Origin: Icerya purchasi
Taxonomy: Eukaryota; Arthropoda; Insecta; Hemiptera; Monophlebidae
Reading direction: 5' to 3'
NCBI GenBank assembly: GCA_039619475.1
Contig: CM077116.1
Span: forward strand, 29,326,183-29,390,182
Length of the DNA stretch: 64,000 nt
In this document: positions 42,192 to 54,302 of the stretch, in pieces
How the letters are laid out: each line of letters begins with the position of its first letter
Numbering within the stretch: position 1 is the stretch's first letter
Made by a program: the position numbers and the translations under genes
Notes under the pieces: model-generated
Databases searched by the model: none
Told to the model about the DNA's origin: nothing
What the model saw: the letters and a program-made list of their open reading frames with translations, nothing else

Positions 42192-44839
42192 ATATTGTTT
42201 ATAGTTATAATGTCAGACATAGCGCAATAATTAAAGAAACTTATTGCACGTTCTTTTATAATCTCACTGACATACGGAAAATGCAGATAATCATGCATGG
42301 TTTTAATGCGTGTGTATCGTGACTTATTTAATATAATTCTAAAACAATGGTTTTGAATTCGCTGGAGCTTCATTAAGTTACTATGGCTGGTCGAACACCA
42401 GACTGTAGCAGCGTATAATAGCGTGGGTAGTAATACCGCTTTATACATCATAAACTTATTGGACACTGTTAGACATGATTTTCTATTAAAAATCGGAAAC
42501 AGGTTACATAACTTACGCTGAGTTTTATAAATACGTTGATTTATATGCTTTGTAAACGTAAGTTTTTTGTCCAGCGTCATACCTAAGTGAGTTACCTCAT
42601 CTTTCCATTCAATCGTATTGTTTTTAATTTTAACGTGATTGTTAATTGTTGGCCTGCGCTTTGTAAATATAATTGCCTCAGATTTATTTTCGTTGATATT
42701 AATTCTCCATTTAGTGAAGTATTTGACTAACTTATTTGCGGCATCCGTGAGTCGTCGACATATCGTATCAATTCGGTAGGATGTGGCGACAAGTGCAGTG
42801 TCATCAGTGTAAAGATTTAGACTTACATGATGTGTGAGCGGAAGGTCGTTTATGTATAAAATAAAAAGGTAGGGACCCAAGATGCTCCCCTGAGGAACTC
42901 CAGCAGCACAAAATTTCTTACTAGATTTAACATTTTTAATTTGCACGTAAAACTGTCTATTCGTTAAATAAGTTTTGATAAGCAGTACTAAGTATTGTGG
43001 ATATCCATATTTGATTAATTTAAATACAATGCCTTCATGCCAAGTGATATCAAATGCCTTTTCAAGATCGATGAGTACTAGACCGGTATGTTTATTTTGG
43101 TTAAAATTGTCAGTGATTGTATCGCATAAAGCGGCAAGTTGCATATTGTCGTACCTAAATTAGGCCTAAATCCAAATTGGAATTCCCTAAAAATAGCATT
43201 TGTGTCGCTGTACTTGTTTAGTCCAATTAAGATTATTTTTTCAAAGATTTTGCTGATATTACTTAATAGACTAATAGGACTGATATTTTGCAAACAAAGG
43301 AAGCATCCTTTCCATGCTTCGGAAGAGGTGTCGTTATTGAGGTTCTCCAGGATAAAGGGTAATAAGTTAAGCGTAGGCAGGAATTAAAAAGGCTGACTAA
43401 CCCAAGGATAGCTTTTTTTGGAAGATTCTTGATCATGCGGATGTGCACCAAGTCATTTCCGACAGAGTTTGTGTTTCGCAATGTACGAATGCATTTCTTA
43501 ACTTCTTTAGGCGTAGTAAAAATATGTGGATTTGATGTAGGGGACGTTAGGCATAGATATCTGTTTATAGCGTGTCTGATGCTGCGAACATGATAGTGTG
43601 TAGATAAGCAGTCATTTTGCTTATGTATATTGTGAAAATGGGTAGCAAGTACTTCGGTTTTGTCTTTAATAGAATATGCAATCTTATTAATACTGTTTAG
43701 GATTGTGATTGGCGGCAGCTCAGTCTGATTTCTACAGAAACGTTTGTTTACTTTCCACAGAGTGTTGTCTTTATGGGACAAATTCTGCAAAAATGCGTTC
43801 CACTTTTCATTTCTCTCATGAAGTAGCCGGGCTTTTACTGGCTTATTTAATTTGTTATATAATTTTTTGTATGCAATGGAAGAAGGCAACTGATTTTTTT
43901 GGCTCATCCTACGGCAAAAATTTTTAATACTAATAAGAGAACCAAGTTTTCTAGAAACAGTAAAAGGTTTATGTGGAGATAGTTTGGGTACAGATTTTTC
44001 GACAACGGTTAATAATATTGAAGTTAGAGAAAATATATATTTATCTATTTCCGGAGGTGATTTCAAGGTAGCAGGTAGTATGATATGTTCCTTGATAAAA
44101 GCTTGGTAGAGATTCCAGTTTGCTTTAGAGTAATTATATCGCTCCACGGAAGGGGTTTGAGTAAAGGTGGTATTTATTTCAAAAATTACAAGATTATGAT
44201 CAGAAGATAACTGGCTGACTGATATGGGGTCCGTAAATTTGTGAAATCCCTTCGCTAAGATTCCGTCAATGACACTAGGTTTGAGACGAGGATTTCGCGG
44301 AAAAAATGTAGGCGTAGCTGGGAAATAAATTTGAAAATGGTTTGTCATAGATAAGTTTAATAAAATATTACCAGCTCGATTTGCATTAAGGCAATTCCAA
44401 GCGCGGTGTTTGGCATTTAAATCACCTATAATCAATGTCCGGGAGTTTATTCTTAAAAGATGCTTAATGTCCTCTTCAAAAAATTTCGGCACATTAGGTG
44501 CTCTATATAGAGAAATTATAGCCAGATTATCATTTTCCACGCCAAGTTTAATTCCAATTGCTTCAATTCGCTTAGTTTTTATTTGAGATAGCGGATCGAA
44601 ACTTATACTATTGTGTATAAGCAAGGCAACACCACCACTGGTACCTGAATTGTCATTTCGGTAAGTATAATAATTTCCAACTTTAAAGGGCATGTTTAAG
44701 TTTAGCTTAGTTTCCGAAAGACAAGCTATGTGTATCTTATTATCAATCAAAAACTTATTTAATTCCAATATCCTGTTTCTCACCGAATTAGCATTCCAGC
44801 TAACAATTTTAATACCATTTTTGTTGGTCATTAAAACAT

Positions 44840-45356
44840 GTGCTTATTTTAAAATACATTTTATAAGAAGTCACATTTTAATAGAACACATTGCTTCTTG
44901 CTGGGAAAAGCGAGAAACGGTTCCTTTCAGCGCGAGTGTACTTAGAAAACCGAAGGACGTGATTCGAGCACAGCTGGAGTACCTTTAAAAAGCTGATGGT
45001 ATCGATAATCAAAATTTACCGTATTGTCAACAGTCACAATAATAAAATGATAAGAAGAAAATTGATTAGCGCCTGCATTAAACTGCGATACGATATGGTC
45101 GATTTTCGGATCTCCAACGTAACACTTGTATTCGTATCATTAAGCGAAGTTTTCGATGAGTCGTACGAGTGTAAGTAAAAGCACGCCCTTTGACTAGTTC
45201 TGAAAAATTTATTTTTTTCGAGCGAGAACTGAGAGATTTTAGGACGAGCGTGATATTATTAGCTGCCAAGCTGTTTATAGAAACGGTATCAAGAAAATCA
45301 ATTAGTAACCAGTACGATCAGATTAAGATGGACCTTGGCAAAGGAACTCACGAGAT
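44840..45356. other. Non-coding stretch
   Basis: No gene recognised. Short plus-strand frames (44996-45178, 45190-45372) show no domain. Confidence 0.35.
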
Positions 45357-46679
45357 TACGTTCAAAAACTAAAGTTCCCATCCCTGTAAAGCCGGTTAGA
45401 ATAAACTTACGGAAGTGGGCGTGGTTTCATTTCGTAGCTACAACATTCAAATTTAAACTAGTGTCTAAACCGCAATAGTGTATGTTTTTTCGTTTTCGAG
45501 TTACGTGAATTAATCGTGAGTGAAATTCTGAAAGTTGCCGCCGACTACGAAGTGCGCCCAGTTATTTTCTTTTTTTTAAATTGTAAGAAAATTTGCACCG
45601 ATTGAACTTCATCGATCAATAAATGATGGAAGTTTATGGTCCCCTGTGATCAGTGTTCAATATATTCGTAAATGACGCCGTGAATTCTTCCAAAGAGGTA
45701 GAACGAATGTAGCGGACGAGCAACGGAGCGGCAGACCATCTGTAATCACAGACGAACTGGTACGAAAAATTGAAGAAATTTCGCGATCCGATCGTCGCCA
45801 AACCATTTCCGATTTTCTTGACCAGTTTCCGAATTTGTCATGAAGTGAAGTACCATGCATTTCATCGTACGTGAATAATTAAATTTTAGGAAACTTTGTG
45901 CAAAACGGGTTCCTAAACTGCTCACGACAAATGCGCTGTTCTCTCGAAGTTTTGCAACATTTCCATGAAGAAGGCAACGAATTTCTCGATAAAATCGTTA
46001 CAGGTAATGCAACCTGGGTATTTCACGGCATACTAGAAACAAAAATAATATGTACACAATGGAAACACAGCAATTTTCTCGGTGTATTGTGAGGGCAAAA
46101 CAAACACCGACTCGAAAGAAGCTTATGGCGACGGTCTTCCGGGATTCCGAAGGCGTTATTTTGGTTGAATTCATAGAACCCGGAACTACTGTCAATGAAA
46201 AAAACCAACACCTTCGTCGGGAAACCCAAAACAAAAGACGTGGAAGAGAAGACCCAAAGCATCGAGCTACTTCATGACCACGCTCGCCATCACATTGCTC
46301 GAACAAAACCTGCGACCTCATCACTCAGTTTGGCCGGAATACCTTGTCGCACCCAGCCTACAGTTCGGACCTAGTACTTAGCGATTACCATCTGTTTCCA
46401 GAGCTCAAAAGAGACATCGCAGGAAAAAAATTCGAGACCGACGAGGAGTTGAAAAATTTCGTTCTTACCGGGTTACAAAATTTGACGGCAAGTTTTTACG
46501 AGGAAAGTATTTATATGTTAATTTCTCGACTCGACAAATGCTTCAATTTTAAAGGTGGAAATATGTGAAAAGGTAATTAAAAATACGCTGAATTCAATGT
46601 CGATGTCCGTTTTTTTGTGTAGCTTTATTAGTTTCGAAAATAAAAAATAGGAAACCTTACTTTTTGAACGGCCTTCGTA
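45357..46679 (+). mobile_element. mariner transposon, about full length, inactive
   Basis: Terminal repeats face each other: the right end read inward is TACGAAGGCCGTTCAAAAAG then TAAGGTTTCC, and the left end is TAC, a gap of about 7 bases, GTTCAAAAACTAAAGTTCCC. Both sit at TA. The transposase on the plus strand reads, through several shifts and stops: RKWRRREFFQRGRTN, DEQRSGRPSVITDEL and TISDFLDQFPNLS (helix-turn-helix part), LNFRKLCAKRVPK, EFLDKIVTGNATWVFHG, LMATVFRDSEGVILVEF, EPGTTVNEKNQHL, then PAYSSDLVLSDYHLFPELKR, GKKFETDEELKN and YMLISRLDKCFNFKGGN. The first catalytic Asp of 'TGDETW' is Asn here. It belongs to a different mariner subfamily from the copies at 12.8 and 17.7 kb. Confidence 0.88.
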
Positions 46680-46860
46680 ATTCAATGGCGATTGCTCGAG
46701 AAGGGTGGTTGGTTGTGTGTAACACTTTCATAAATGAGGATTCTTTCGAACGATGATGTCGACGACCAATTTATAAGCTACTTAGAAATGGAAACACTTT
46801 AAATTAGCGACACAGTAAGAATGCCTGATATTAATCGTTTTAAGCTGGTGCGCCACTTTT

Positions 46861-48110
46861 ATGCAACGATTATATACATATAATATACTACTACAGATTC
46901 TGGAACACGATAGTCAGCTTTCTACAGCCCAACATGGTTCTAGACCACGTCGTTTTCATCAAATGATTCACATTACTGATAAAGTAAATGAAGATTATCA
47001 CAAAATAAATCATCTTTTAACGATTTTCTTTATTATCAGTAAAGCTTTTAAAACAATCTGAAAGCGAAATATTCTATCTACAATTATTCGATGTCCGAGG
47101 CAATACCTCGAGAAACCAGAAACGAATCGCTGCTGGCACTGGTAGACAGAGTACAAATGGCAAGCGGCCGGTGGGTAGGCCGAAAAGAAGATGGATGGAT
47201 GCCGTCGCGGCTGATCCTAACAGAGTCGGAATAGACTCAGCCCCGGTATTTGACTGTTATGGCTAAAAGCGTGTCATAAGTCAAGCAGCCCTCCCCCCCC
47301 CAGCGGGAAAATGCTGAAGAAAAAGGAACATGTCCGAGGAAATAAGCTTTATTTTTGATGTACTACAGTTCGTCGTCCGTACGGGTAACTTAATTTCTGA
47401 TAGCTCCATCCCTATAACTCGAGTGCCCAAGGCACAGTGCTTAGCCTTCTCCATTCTGCATTAGGATCAACGATTTACAAAGTTTACTTTCTTCATTGCC
47501 AATGACTTCTGCGTGTTGATCAATTGTAAAAAATCAAATATTACAGAAACCCCAAGTCAAGAAACCGCAATCAAATTCACCATTAGACAAAAATCTAAAT
47601 CTACGATTATTTTGTTACATCTTAGATAATGTAAAATACCCAGGTGATATCTCTTCAGCTTAGATAACTCACATAAAGAAACTCAAAAACAAATAAAAAA
47701 TAAATAAATAAAAAAACGATTTAATCTCCCAAAAAAGGCAGTACACACCTCCGCGCTTCTGAAACTATATCGGATTCTTATTCGCCCAGTAATTGATTAT
47801 GACTGCTTGGTGTTTAGCTTCGTCGTAAAATCTCACCTTGACTCATTAAACACTATTCACAAGACATGTTTAAAATGCTAGCCGCTGCTGCATTATTCCT
47901 ATCCGACAGAAACCTCAGAACCTCCTTTAAATATTCGCAGGCTCCGTTATAAACTCATCCAGCAATTTTCATTAGATTCACTTTCATTTTAACTTCCAAA
48001 AGAAGAAGAGCCATCCTTTTCTTTGCCCTCCTCCCTATGTGCCTAACTTTCGCTATCTGGCCAAGCATCCTATATTCCATGAAATAGTTCGCAATTATTA
48101 CTATCGAATG
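46861..48110 (+). mobile_element. I-like LINE reverse transcriptase, interrupted
   Basis: Before the insertion the plus strand reads QHGSRPRRFHQMIHITDKVN and HLLTIFFIISKAFKTI (motif A, 'DISKAFDTV', Asp replaced) and KRNILSTIIR. After the insertion (47106-47329) it resumes with FVVRTGNLISDS, PITR.P.AQCLAFSIL (decayed 'GVPQGTVLS'), ALLKLYRILIRPVIDYDCLV, SHLDSLNTIHKTCLK and RNLRTSF. The order and wording follow I-clade and related elements, and resemble the thumb of the copy at 59.2 kb. Many stops are present, so this is an old copy. Confidence 0.65.
47091..47344 (+). mobile_element. Truncated RTE-tail insertion with 15-bp target duplication
   Basis: ATGTCCGAGGCAATA at 47091-47105 and ATGTCCGAGGAAATA at 47330-47344 flank 224 bp that encode GKRPVGRPKRRWMDAVAAD and NRVGIDSAPVFDCYG before a stop, the 'GRPRRRWMDDV..DL' ending typical of RTE reverse transcriptases. 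The 3' side is A-rich (GCTGAAGAAAAAGGAAC). It interrupts the I-like reverse transcriptase frame. Confidence 0.75.
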
Positions 48111-48700
48111 CAGATATAATCCTCAGCTAGATCCTATTTCACTCCAACATTCATCAAAATGTGCGAGTAAATCAAACCGCCAAATTATCACTGACCATAT
48201 TTCCTGCATTTAATATTTCTATACTACTATCCAACTTGAAAAAAAAAGTCATCAAAACCTGAACAAACATGGTTTTGCACCGAGCCAGAAAAAAAAACAA
48301 AAAACCTTCACTTGTCATACCCGTAGTACTCTATCAATCGCGTCTTTAATAATGTCCGAATTTCCAAATTCGAAAATTTACCTTTTCAACAAAATTCCAG
48401 AAACAATCTTATCCAACTACTACAACCAAAATACCCGAAATCAACTAAACTACACTCCCTTATCTTGACAAAGACTCTATACGGGGGAGAAAAAAATAAA
48501 ATAAAATTAGAGCTGACAGAAAATATTTCGTTTTCGCCGATCAAACGGATAATTTGTTCAGAAAACACGATCAACCCAACAATTATATTATCTTTTGAAA
48601 CAATAACTGTAGCGCCAACAATAATTAAAACGATGATTCTAAAAATATAGAGCTACCTTCAGTAAACTTGGAACTAGTAAATTACAGTAAAAATAAAGCA
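48110..48700. other. Unassigned stretch between two LINE copies
   Basis: No motif can be placed. It may hold decayed 3' sequence of the I-like element. Confidence 0.3.
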
Positions 48701-48739
48701 TGAAATTATGCAGAACGATATCAACAAAAACAGAAAATT

Positions 48740-51170
48740 TATAATAGACTTAAAAGAATAAATCTTTCCCCGACACATTTCCTAACTTCTGCTTTCAATA
48801 TTTATGAATTAAAATCTATCCTTTCCAAAGCTTCTAGCCCGACTCCAGGTCTTGACGGTATACCTTTTCTGGTCCTTAAAATCCTGTCTAAACATTCCTT
48901 TAACTTTCTCCTTCATCTTTTTAATTGTTTCCTCGCTAGAGGTACAACTCCCCTCTCATGGAATTCTTTTATCTTCATTCCTATTCCTAAAAAAAGTTCT
49001 TCCTTACGTCCTATTTCCTGTATCAGAAAACTGTTTGAGGTACATATGTTAAACAAGCGCCTTGTTTGGTGGCTAGAGAAAAATAATTTGTATTTCCTAG
49101 CAATATGTTTGGCTTTCGGCCTGCTATTGGTCCTTCTAACTGTATTAGTCTTTTTGTCTCCCATATCTACCAGTCCTTTATCCAAAAAAGTTATACTTTG
49201 GCTTCCATTATCGATGTATCAGCAATTAACGTCCCAATGCACTTTACTTCCCTTATTATCAATCTCATGCAGAATCGTTCTATCCACCTCGCTGCTCCAT
49301 CTTTTGAAACTTTAAGAATGGTTTTTCGAGGTCTTCCCCGAGGTTTCTCCCTCAGTCCTATTATTTTCAAAATATACACTATCAGTGTGGTTTCTCTTCC
49401 TCTAAATTCTTCATCTTTATTCTTTGCTGATGACATCCTATTTTATGCCGCATCTCCTGATATTATATCAGCCAGTGAGACACCGTCGCTTTCTCTGTTG
49501 GATCATTCCCTTCAAACAATTATCCTTTTTATTTCTTCTACTAAATCTTGTTATGCCGTATTTGCTTCTGTCTATCTATCCCTAGCAAATACACTCCTTT
49601 CTCGTGTTAATTGTTTCTGTTACCTTGGTATCTTCCCCGACAGTCGATTATCCTTCTCCGAATACATCAAATATCTTTCCTCTTCAGCAACCAAAAGGCT
49701 AAACCTGTTGAAGTACTTATCTCCAACCAAATGGTGTGGTGATCCTTATGTCCTTATTTCTCTATATAAATCTATCATCCGCTCAAAATTTGATTACTGT
49801 TTATTTCGCTGTAGCTGTTCCTCTAAGCCCTGACTCTCTAAATTGGATCTAATCTAAAACTCTCGCCTTCTTCTACGCCTCGGTGCTCTTAAACCCTCTC
49901 TAGGACCAGCAGTCCTTGCCGAATATAATACACCGCCCCTTTCTATTAGCAGATCTTATTCGGGCTATCGTTTTCTTACTAAGCTTCTTCAACTTACGTC
50001 CTCTGCCCTTATCCGTTCCTATCTTTCCATTTCTAGGAACTGGCGTTTCGTACCTAGGAAAACCTCTATTTTATGTCTCATCTCCCCTCGGCTCAGTTTG
50101 TTTTGTCCTTAAATAATGTCAATCTCCCTTATTTCACTTTTAATTTCGCCGATCTCTGCCATCCTCCAAATACGTTCACTGTACCTACGCTCTCTAAGTT
50201 TCTTCTACAGGCCCTAATCAGACAGGAATTCCACAGTTTCATCAGTTCTCAATCTCCTTCACATGGTTTGAAAAGACTGGATAGTGTCGGTGCTTCTTTT
50301 ATCTTCTCAGATTTTGCCTTTTCAAAATCTTTTCGCCTGCCTTCTTTCTATTTTACATTTATAAACGTATTAATGACTATTCTACGTTCCATTATTTTCA
50401 TTTCCTCCAATTACCTTTCCTCTAAATTCTTGATCACATCTGACTCCATGAACGCTCTTTAATTCATTCTCCCCTACCTGATCACTCCTGTGATTTTATC
50501 ATACTGCGAATACGCTCCACTTATTCACGTTCCCTCCATTCCATTCAAATTGATTTTCTATGGGTTCCCAGCCATTCGGGTATTTTTGGTAATGAAGCGG
50601 CGAATTCTTTGGCACTCGGGTTTCTGCCTCTTCCCACTTCTTTTTTAAAAAAGTCTCATCGTCTAATCTCCTTCCGTTGTGCAAAGGTGTTCATCTCAGA
50701 CTTTGGTATCGGATGTATACATTTCCTCTTTCTCTAACAATTGTTCTTTTTATCTGTCCGTTCAACCTAGTCTTCCTGCCGATTCGCGATTCTCTTTGTT
50801 TCCTTCACTTCGTCGTTCTGTTGTTGTCTCCATTATTCGTCTGCGTTTTTAAGCCATACTCTATTATCTTCCTTCTGTTTTTGTTTCTCATTGGTTTCCT
50901 CTCCATAGTGTCCTTTCAAATGAAGAGCATGTTTACGATGCTGATCATGTGTTTATTAAGTATTCATCTCTTTCAATCGAGCGTTCTGCTTTCTACTTCA
51001 TTTTGCAATGACTTGGTCTTCCTCTCCATATTGCGCATCTTATATATCCTATCTTTTCTCGCTCCGCAGATTGTTCCTATTATTTGTTCCTTTCTCCTAA
51101 CAATAATTGACTGCTTCCTATTCTAATTGTTTCTTGGTAAAGGTCTCCGGTTGACAAGCTCAAAAAAAAA
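48740..51170 (+). mobile_element. Family X LINE, longest copy (RT, RNase H, tail)
   Basis: The plus strand reads in order: SSPTPGLDGIPFLVLKIL, PLSWNSFIFIPIPKK, RPISCIRKLFE (fingers, 48830-49060); FGFRPAIGPSNCISLFV and IIDVSAINV (motif A) at 49105-49240; GLPRGFSLSPIIF (motif B, Gln to Arg); FADDILFY (49423-49446); YLGIFPDSRLSF; LYKSIIRSKFDYCLF (thumb, to 49831). Then an RNase H domain: GASFIFSDFAFSKSFRLPSF, LITSDSMNAL near 50430-50460, and a 'WVPSHSGIFGNEAANSLA' reading in two frames near 50560-50620. The tail ends at a stop near 51124, followed by a 3' region and AAATAAATAAATAAAT-type tail at 51162-51190. At least five frameshifts or stops make it inactive. Upstream endonuclease and ORF1 are absent. 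Confidence 0.8.
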
Positions 51171-51494
51171 TAAATAAATAAATAAATAAATCTTAAGTAC
51201 TAGAATTTGAAAAAAAAATCAAAATATTGTACAACTTAAAAATAAAAAAACGAAAAAATTAAATTATTAAAAAATAATTAAAGGAAAGTACTACGTGAAA
51301 GTAAGCTATATTTAAAAGAAATATCGTGAAAACTGAATAATAAATACATTTCTTTATTTATGGTGTTTTTTCTTGTTTCGAGTAGGGGCGACTGGGAACA
51401 GTTGAAACACACTCCGGAATAGTCCTACTAATGATTTTTTATCATGTGAACACTGATATAAATTGTTTCAAACCTGTAGTCTACAATTACTATA

Positions 51495-51711
51495 AAAAGT
51501 AAAATAAGCCGCATACCCTTGATAGGGTGTTGGGGATTGTAAAGTTAAGGTTCACAATGTACAAAGCCCAACGGCACTAATGAGAGTAGGGACGCTCTTA
51601 GAAACCTCCCCAGGATTTCTCTGGTACTCAATTATTCCAGGCTGGGTAGTAAACCTGAATGCGACTTCGATCCGGAACGAGACAAGTCTCGAACTCGTGA
51701 CCTCTGTCAAG
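51495..51711 (-). mobile_element. tRNA-like SINE, copy 2 (head truncated)
   Basis: It shares with the copy at 33604-33870: CCTTGATAGGG, GTAAAGTTAAGGTTCACAATG, AGGATTTCTCTGGT and GATCCGGAACGAGACAAGTC, whose inverse contains the B box GAGTTCGAGAC. The part upstream of the B box (minus strand) is missing. Confidence 0.6.
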
Positions 51712-51719
51712 GAATTAAA

Positions 51720-53480
51720 AAAATTAAAGCGTTGTGTTGAAAAAATTTTGTACTGTGATTATGATACACGGGGGAAAAAGGTGAATATCAAATGTTTTAA
51801 ATATATATTTTTTAGTGTTTGAGATCTGTTGATAGGGCTAATAATGTATACAAATTTTAGTCAGTTTAGAAAGTATGGCGAATTTGTTAAACTACCCACT
51901 ATGAAGACAATTGAAACAGTAAGTGCAGATATAAAATTAAACGCTATGTATTCTTCAAAGACTGTTCTCTTACCTGCCGCCAAAACCATAGTTCATTTTT
52001 GAGTTAGTTAATTTTCGAGTTCGTACGAGAACGCATGTTCCTTGTAAACGGCATTGTTCATAAAACAATTTACAAAAATTCCATTAAATAGCATCTATAA
52101 AAAGGTAACTTTACTCAGGAGGCCAAAAAGGAATGATATCGTTTAAAATCTGAGGTAATATATGGATCAAAACTAGTTTGAAGCAAAGCATATTTATAAT
52201 ATTGCACGAAACAGCGTGACAGCTGGTACAAAAGCGGAATAAAGTTTTGTGCGACAAAAGGAATCCGACAAATTGGCGTCTTTTGACATCGGCAGAAAGA
52301 AGACCATTGGTGGCTAAATATAACCATATGAAATTGGTAATAGACCCCACCGATATTCATTTTTCCGCTTTGCGATCATCATTTTGTTTTGAGATGGTCC
52401 CCAGTGGAGTGTACTGAAGCAGGCAATTCGAGTGATAGATGCAGGAAGATGAAAACTGTTGGTTTACTCGTATCTTATATATTTTTAAAAAATAATTTAT
52501 AAACCATTCTATGGAACGCAAAATTTTACTTCTCGTCGAAGAAAGAGAAAGGTAAACATTAAAACAACGAAAACAAAAACAAAAAAATAAAAAAAGGCCA
52601 AAAAAAAAATAAACTGGATGCATCCGGTAGTGAAGAAGAAAAATATTTCTTCTTGGTTTGTTTTGAACCTTATGTGGTTCAAGCCTAAAGAAAAGTAGGT
52701 CTAATGCATGGAACGTTACAAAATGGTGAAAATTCACCTGGCAAGAATTGTGTGCTGCACACGCAATAATTGTCTTTCAGAATAATTTATAGAATAATCA
52801 GAATTAAGCAATCATTATTTTATTTTGATGTAATAATTTAGTATTTTATAGTTCATTTTTTTTTTTTTTTTTTGTAATACGCATGCGTGAATAATGTAAA
52901 AAAGTATCAGTTAATCTGTACCGTTTATAATACGTATGAAATAAATATTTCAAATTGTTGCACGTTATTCGTCACTGTTGTTCTAATTGTCCCTGATAAC
53001 AGTTGAAACATTTTTTAAGTACTGTCAGTTTTCATTTTTTTTATTATACGTTCTTTGTCTAAATGAGCATAAAAGACAAAAATGTAAATACATTTACAAA
53101 CCCTACACTTAGTGTGCGAACAATGTACCATCAATAAATTTAGGATATAATAGTAAGTTGACAGTAAAAATATAAAATAGGAAAATTGTTTCAATTGTCC
53201 TTAGTCGAGGCGGCACTACTTCTTTTTTCGGTACCATTAATAATAGTATCTTTTGTTTTCCCTGGAAACAGAATTTTAGACAAAAGGTTTATGTTTAAAT
53301 ATAACAGTCAACATGCGGATTAATTTGTTTATAAAAAGTATACTAATTTTCAACCAATGAACTATGATAACTGAAATTTTAAAAGCGCCCCTACACTTCT
53401 ATGCAATACACAGTACGTAAATCAATAAAACAAAGTTAAATGTCACTGATTTTCGGGCAACTTTTTTAGTATCATAAAAG
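51720..53480. other. Non-coding AT-rich stretch
   Basis: Minus-strand frames of 79-126 codons at 52111-52737 have no recognised domain. T-rich run at 52856-52873. Nothing else seen. Confidence 0.35.
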
Positions 53481-53489
53481 TTTTATTAC

Positions 53490-53890
53490 AGTTTTCTATA
53501 TGTAATTATCCACTCGGGAACATTTGATAATGAAACGCCTGATTCCTTGGACTGTTGCTTCTTCTCGCCTTTATTTTAAAAAAAAATTCCATTAACCTCC
53601 TATCGGTATGTAAAAGCTTCCATATCAGATCACGATATATCGGATATTTACGCTTCCTCCTTTCCTAATAATTATTCATTTTCCTTATTCATGGTTTCTT
53701 TTGTACCCCTCCCTTCGACGTTCTGATGTTGTTTCCGTTGTTCGTATATGTTTTATCAATTACATAAAAAGTCCTTTTTCTTTTACAGGACTAACGCGTT
53801 CTTTTTTCTTCCTTGTAGTGTTATGCGCAAACATGTACGTGTGGACAATCACTAATTGGCTAAATTTCCACCGCTGCTTCAATTAGGTTT
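53490..53890 (+). mobile_element. Family X LINE fragment (end of RNase H and linker)
   Basis: Plus-strand reading HSGTFDNETPDSL (decayed 'HSGIFGNEAADSLA'), then PLTSYRYVKASISDHDI, FPNNYSFSLFMVSFVPL and LRRSDVVSVVRICF. This matches the stretch between RNase H and the Cys/His tail in the copies at 50.6-50.9 kb and 56.3 kb (compare LRRSIIIKLFRLRF). The Cys/His tail itself is missing. Confidence 0.65.
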
Positions 53891-53899
53891 TTTATTGTT

Positions 53900-54300
53900 G
53901 TTTTTCCGATGATCCACTGTTTTATAATCTTGCACCACGATGTTCTTCTTCTTCCTCGAGCTCTTTTTCCGTTTATTTTCCTTTCTACAATTATTCGCAA
54001 TAATTCGTATTTACTGTCTCTGATAACATTGCCCCCAAATATCTCGACTTCCTTCCTTTAATTAGGTCAAATATTTGTCTGGCGGCTTTTGTTCTTCGCA
54101 ATACTTAATCGTTTGTCAACTTCTGCATCCACGATATTTTTATGGTTCTCTCCTGTGTAGCCACATTTCACAAAAAAAGTTTAAAAAAATCCAGAAAATC
54201 AGGAGACGTCAGGAAAATTTATTTAAAAGAAAAAATATTGGCACCATAAATTGTTTTTAGCCTAACTCTAAATGTTTTCATTTGCATCTCTCTCTTTTCA
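53900..54300. other. Unassigned stretch
   Basis: No motif recognised. Confidence 0.3.
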
Positions 54301-54302
54301 GG

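Larger units (their letters stand above)
41336..44831 (-). mobile_element. Second Jockey-type LINE ORF2, interrupted by an RTE insertion
   Basis: Minus strand. The endonuclease is intact: WNANS (12-16), SETKL, GDLNAKHRAWN and SSDHNLVIF. The reverse transcriptase reads SPISLLSNISKIFEK, QFGFRP, LIDLEKAFDITW, GVPQGSILG and LYTDDTAL (42800-42811), with frameshifts near 43290 and 43140. The frame runs to FFNYCAMSDIITINNI at 42192, where the RTE copy is inserted, and resumes at 41425 with GRYNYQSLKHRYKK to a TGA at 41336-41338. Leaving out the insert and one target duplicate gives about 2719 nt, a normal Jockey ORF2. Motif C is YTDD where (Y/F)ADD is usual. No ORF1 is found upstream, so the copy is 5'-truncated near 44840. 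It differs strongly from the 2308-4971 element and is a different family. Confidence 0.88.

Noticed and set aside
52111..52737. Three minus-strand frames of 79-126 codons
   Set aside because: They overlap one another in different frames with no recognisable domain.
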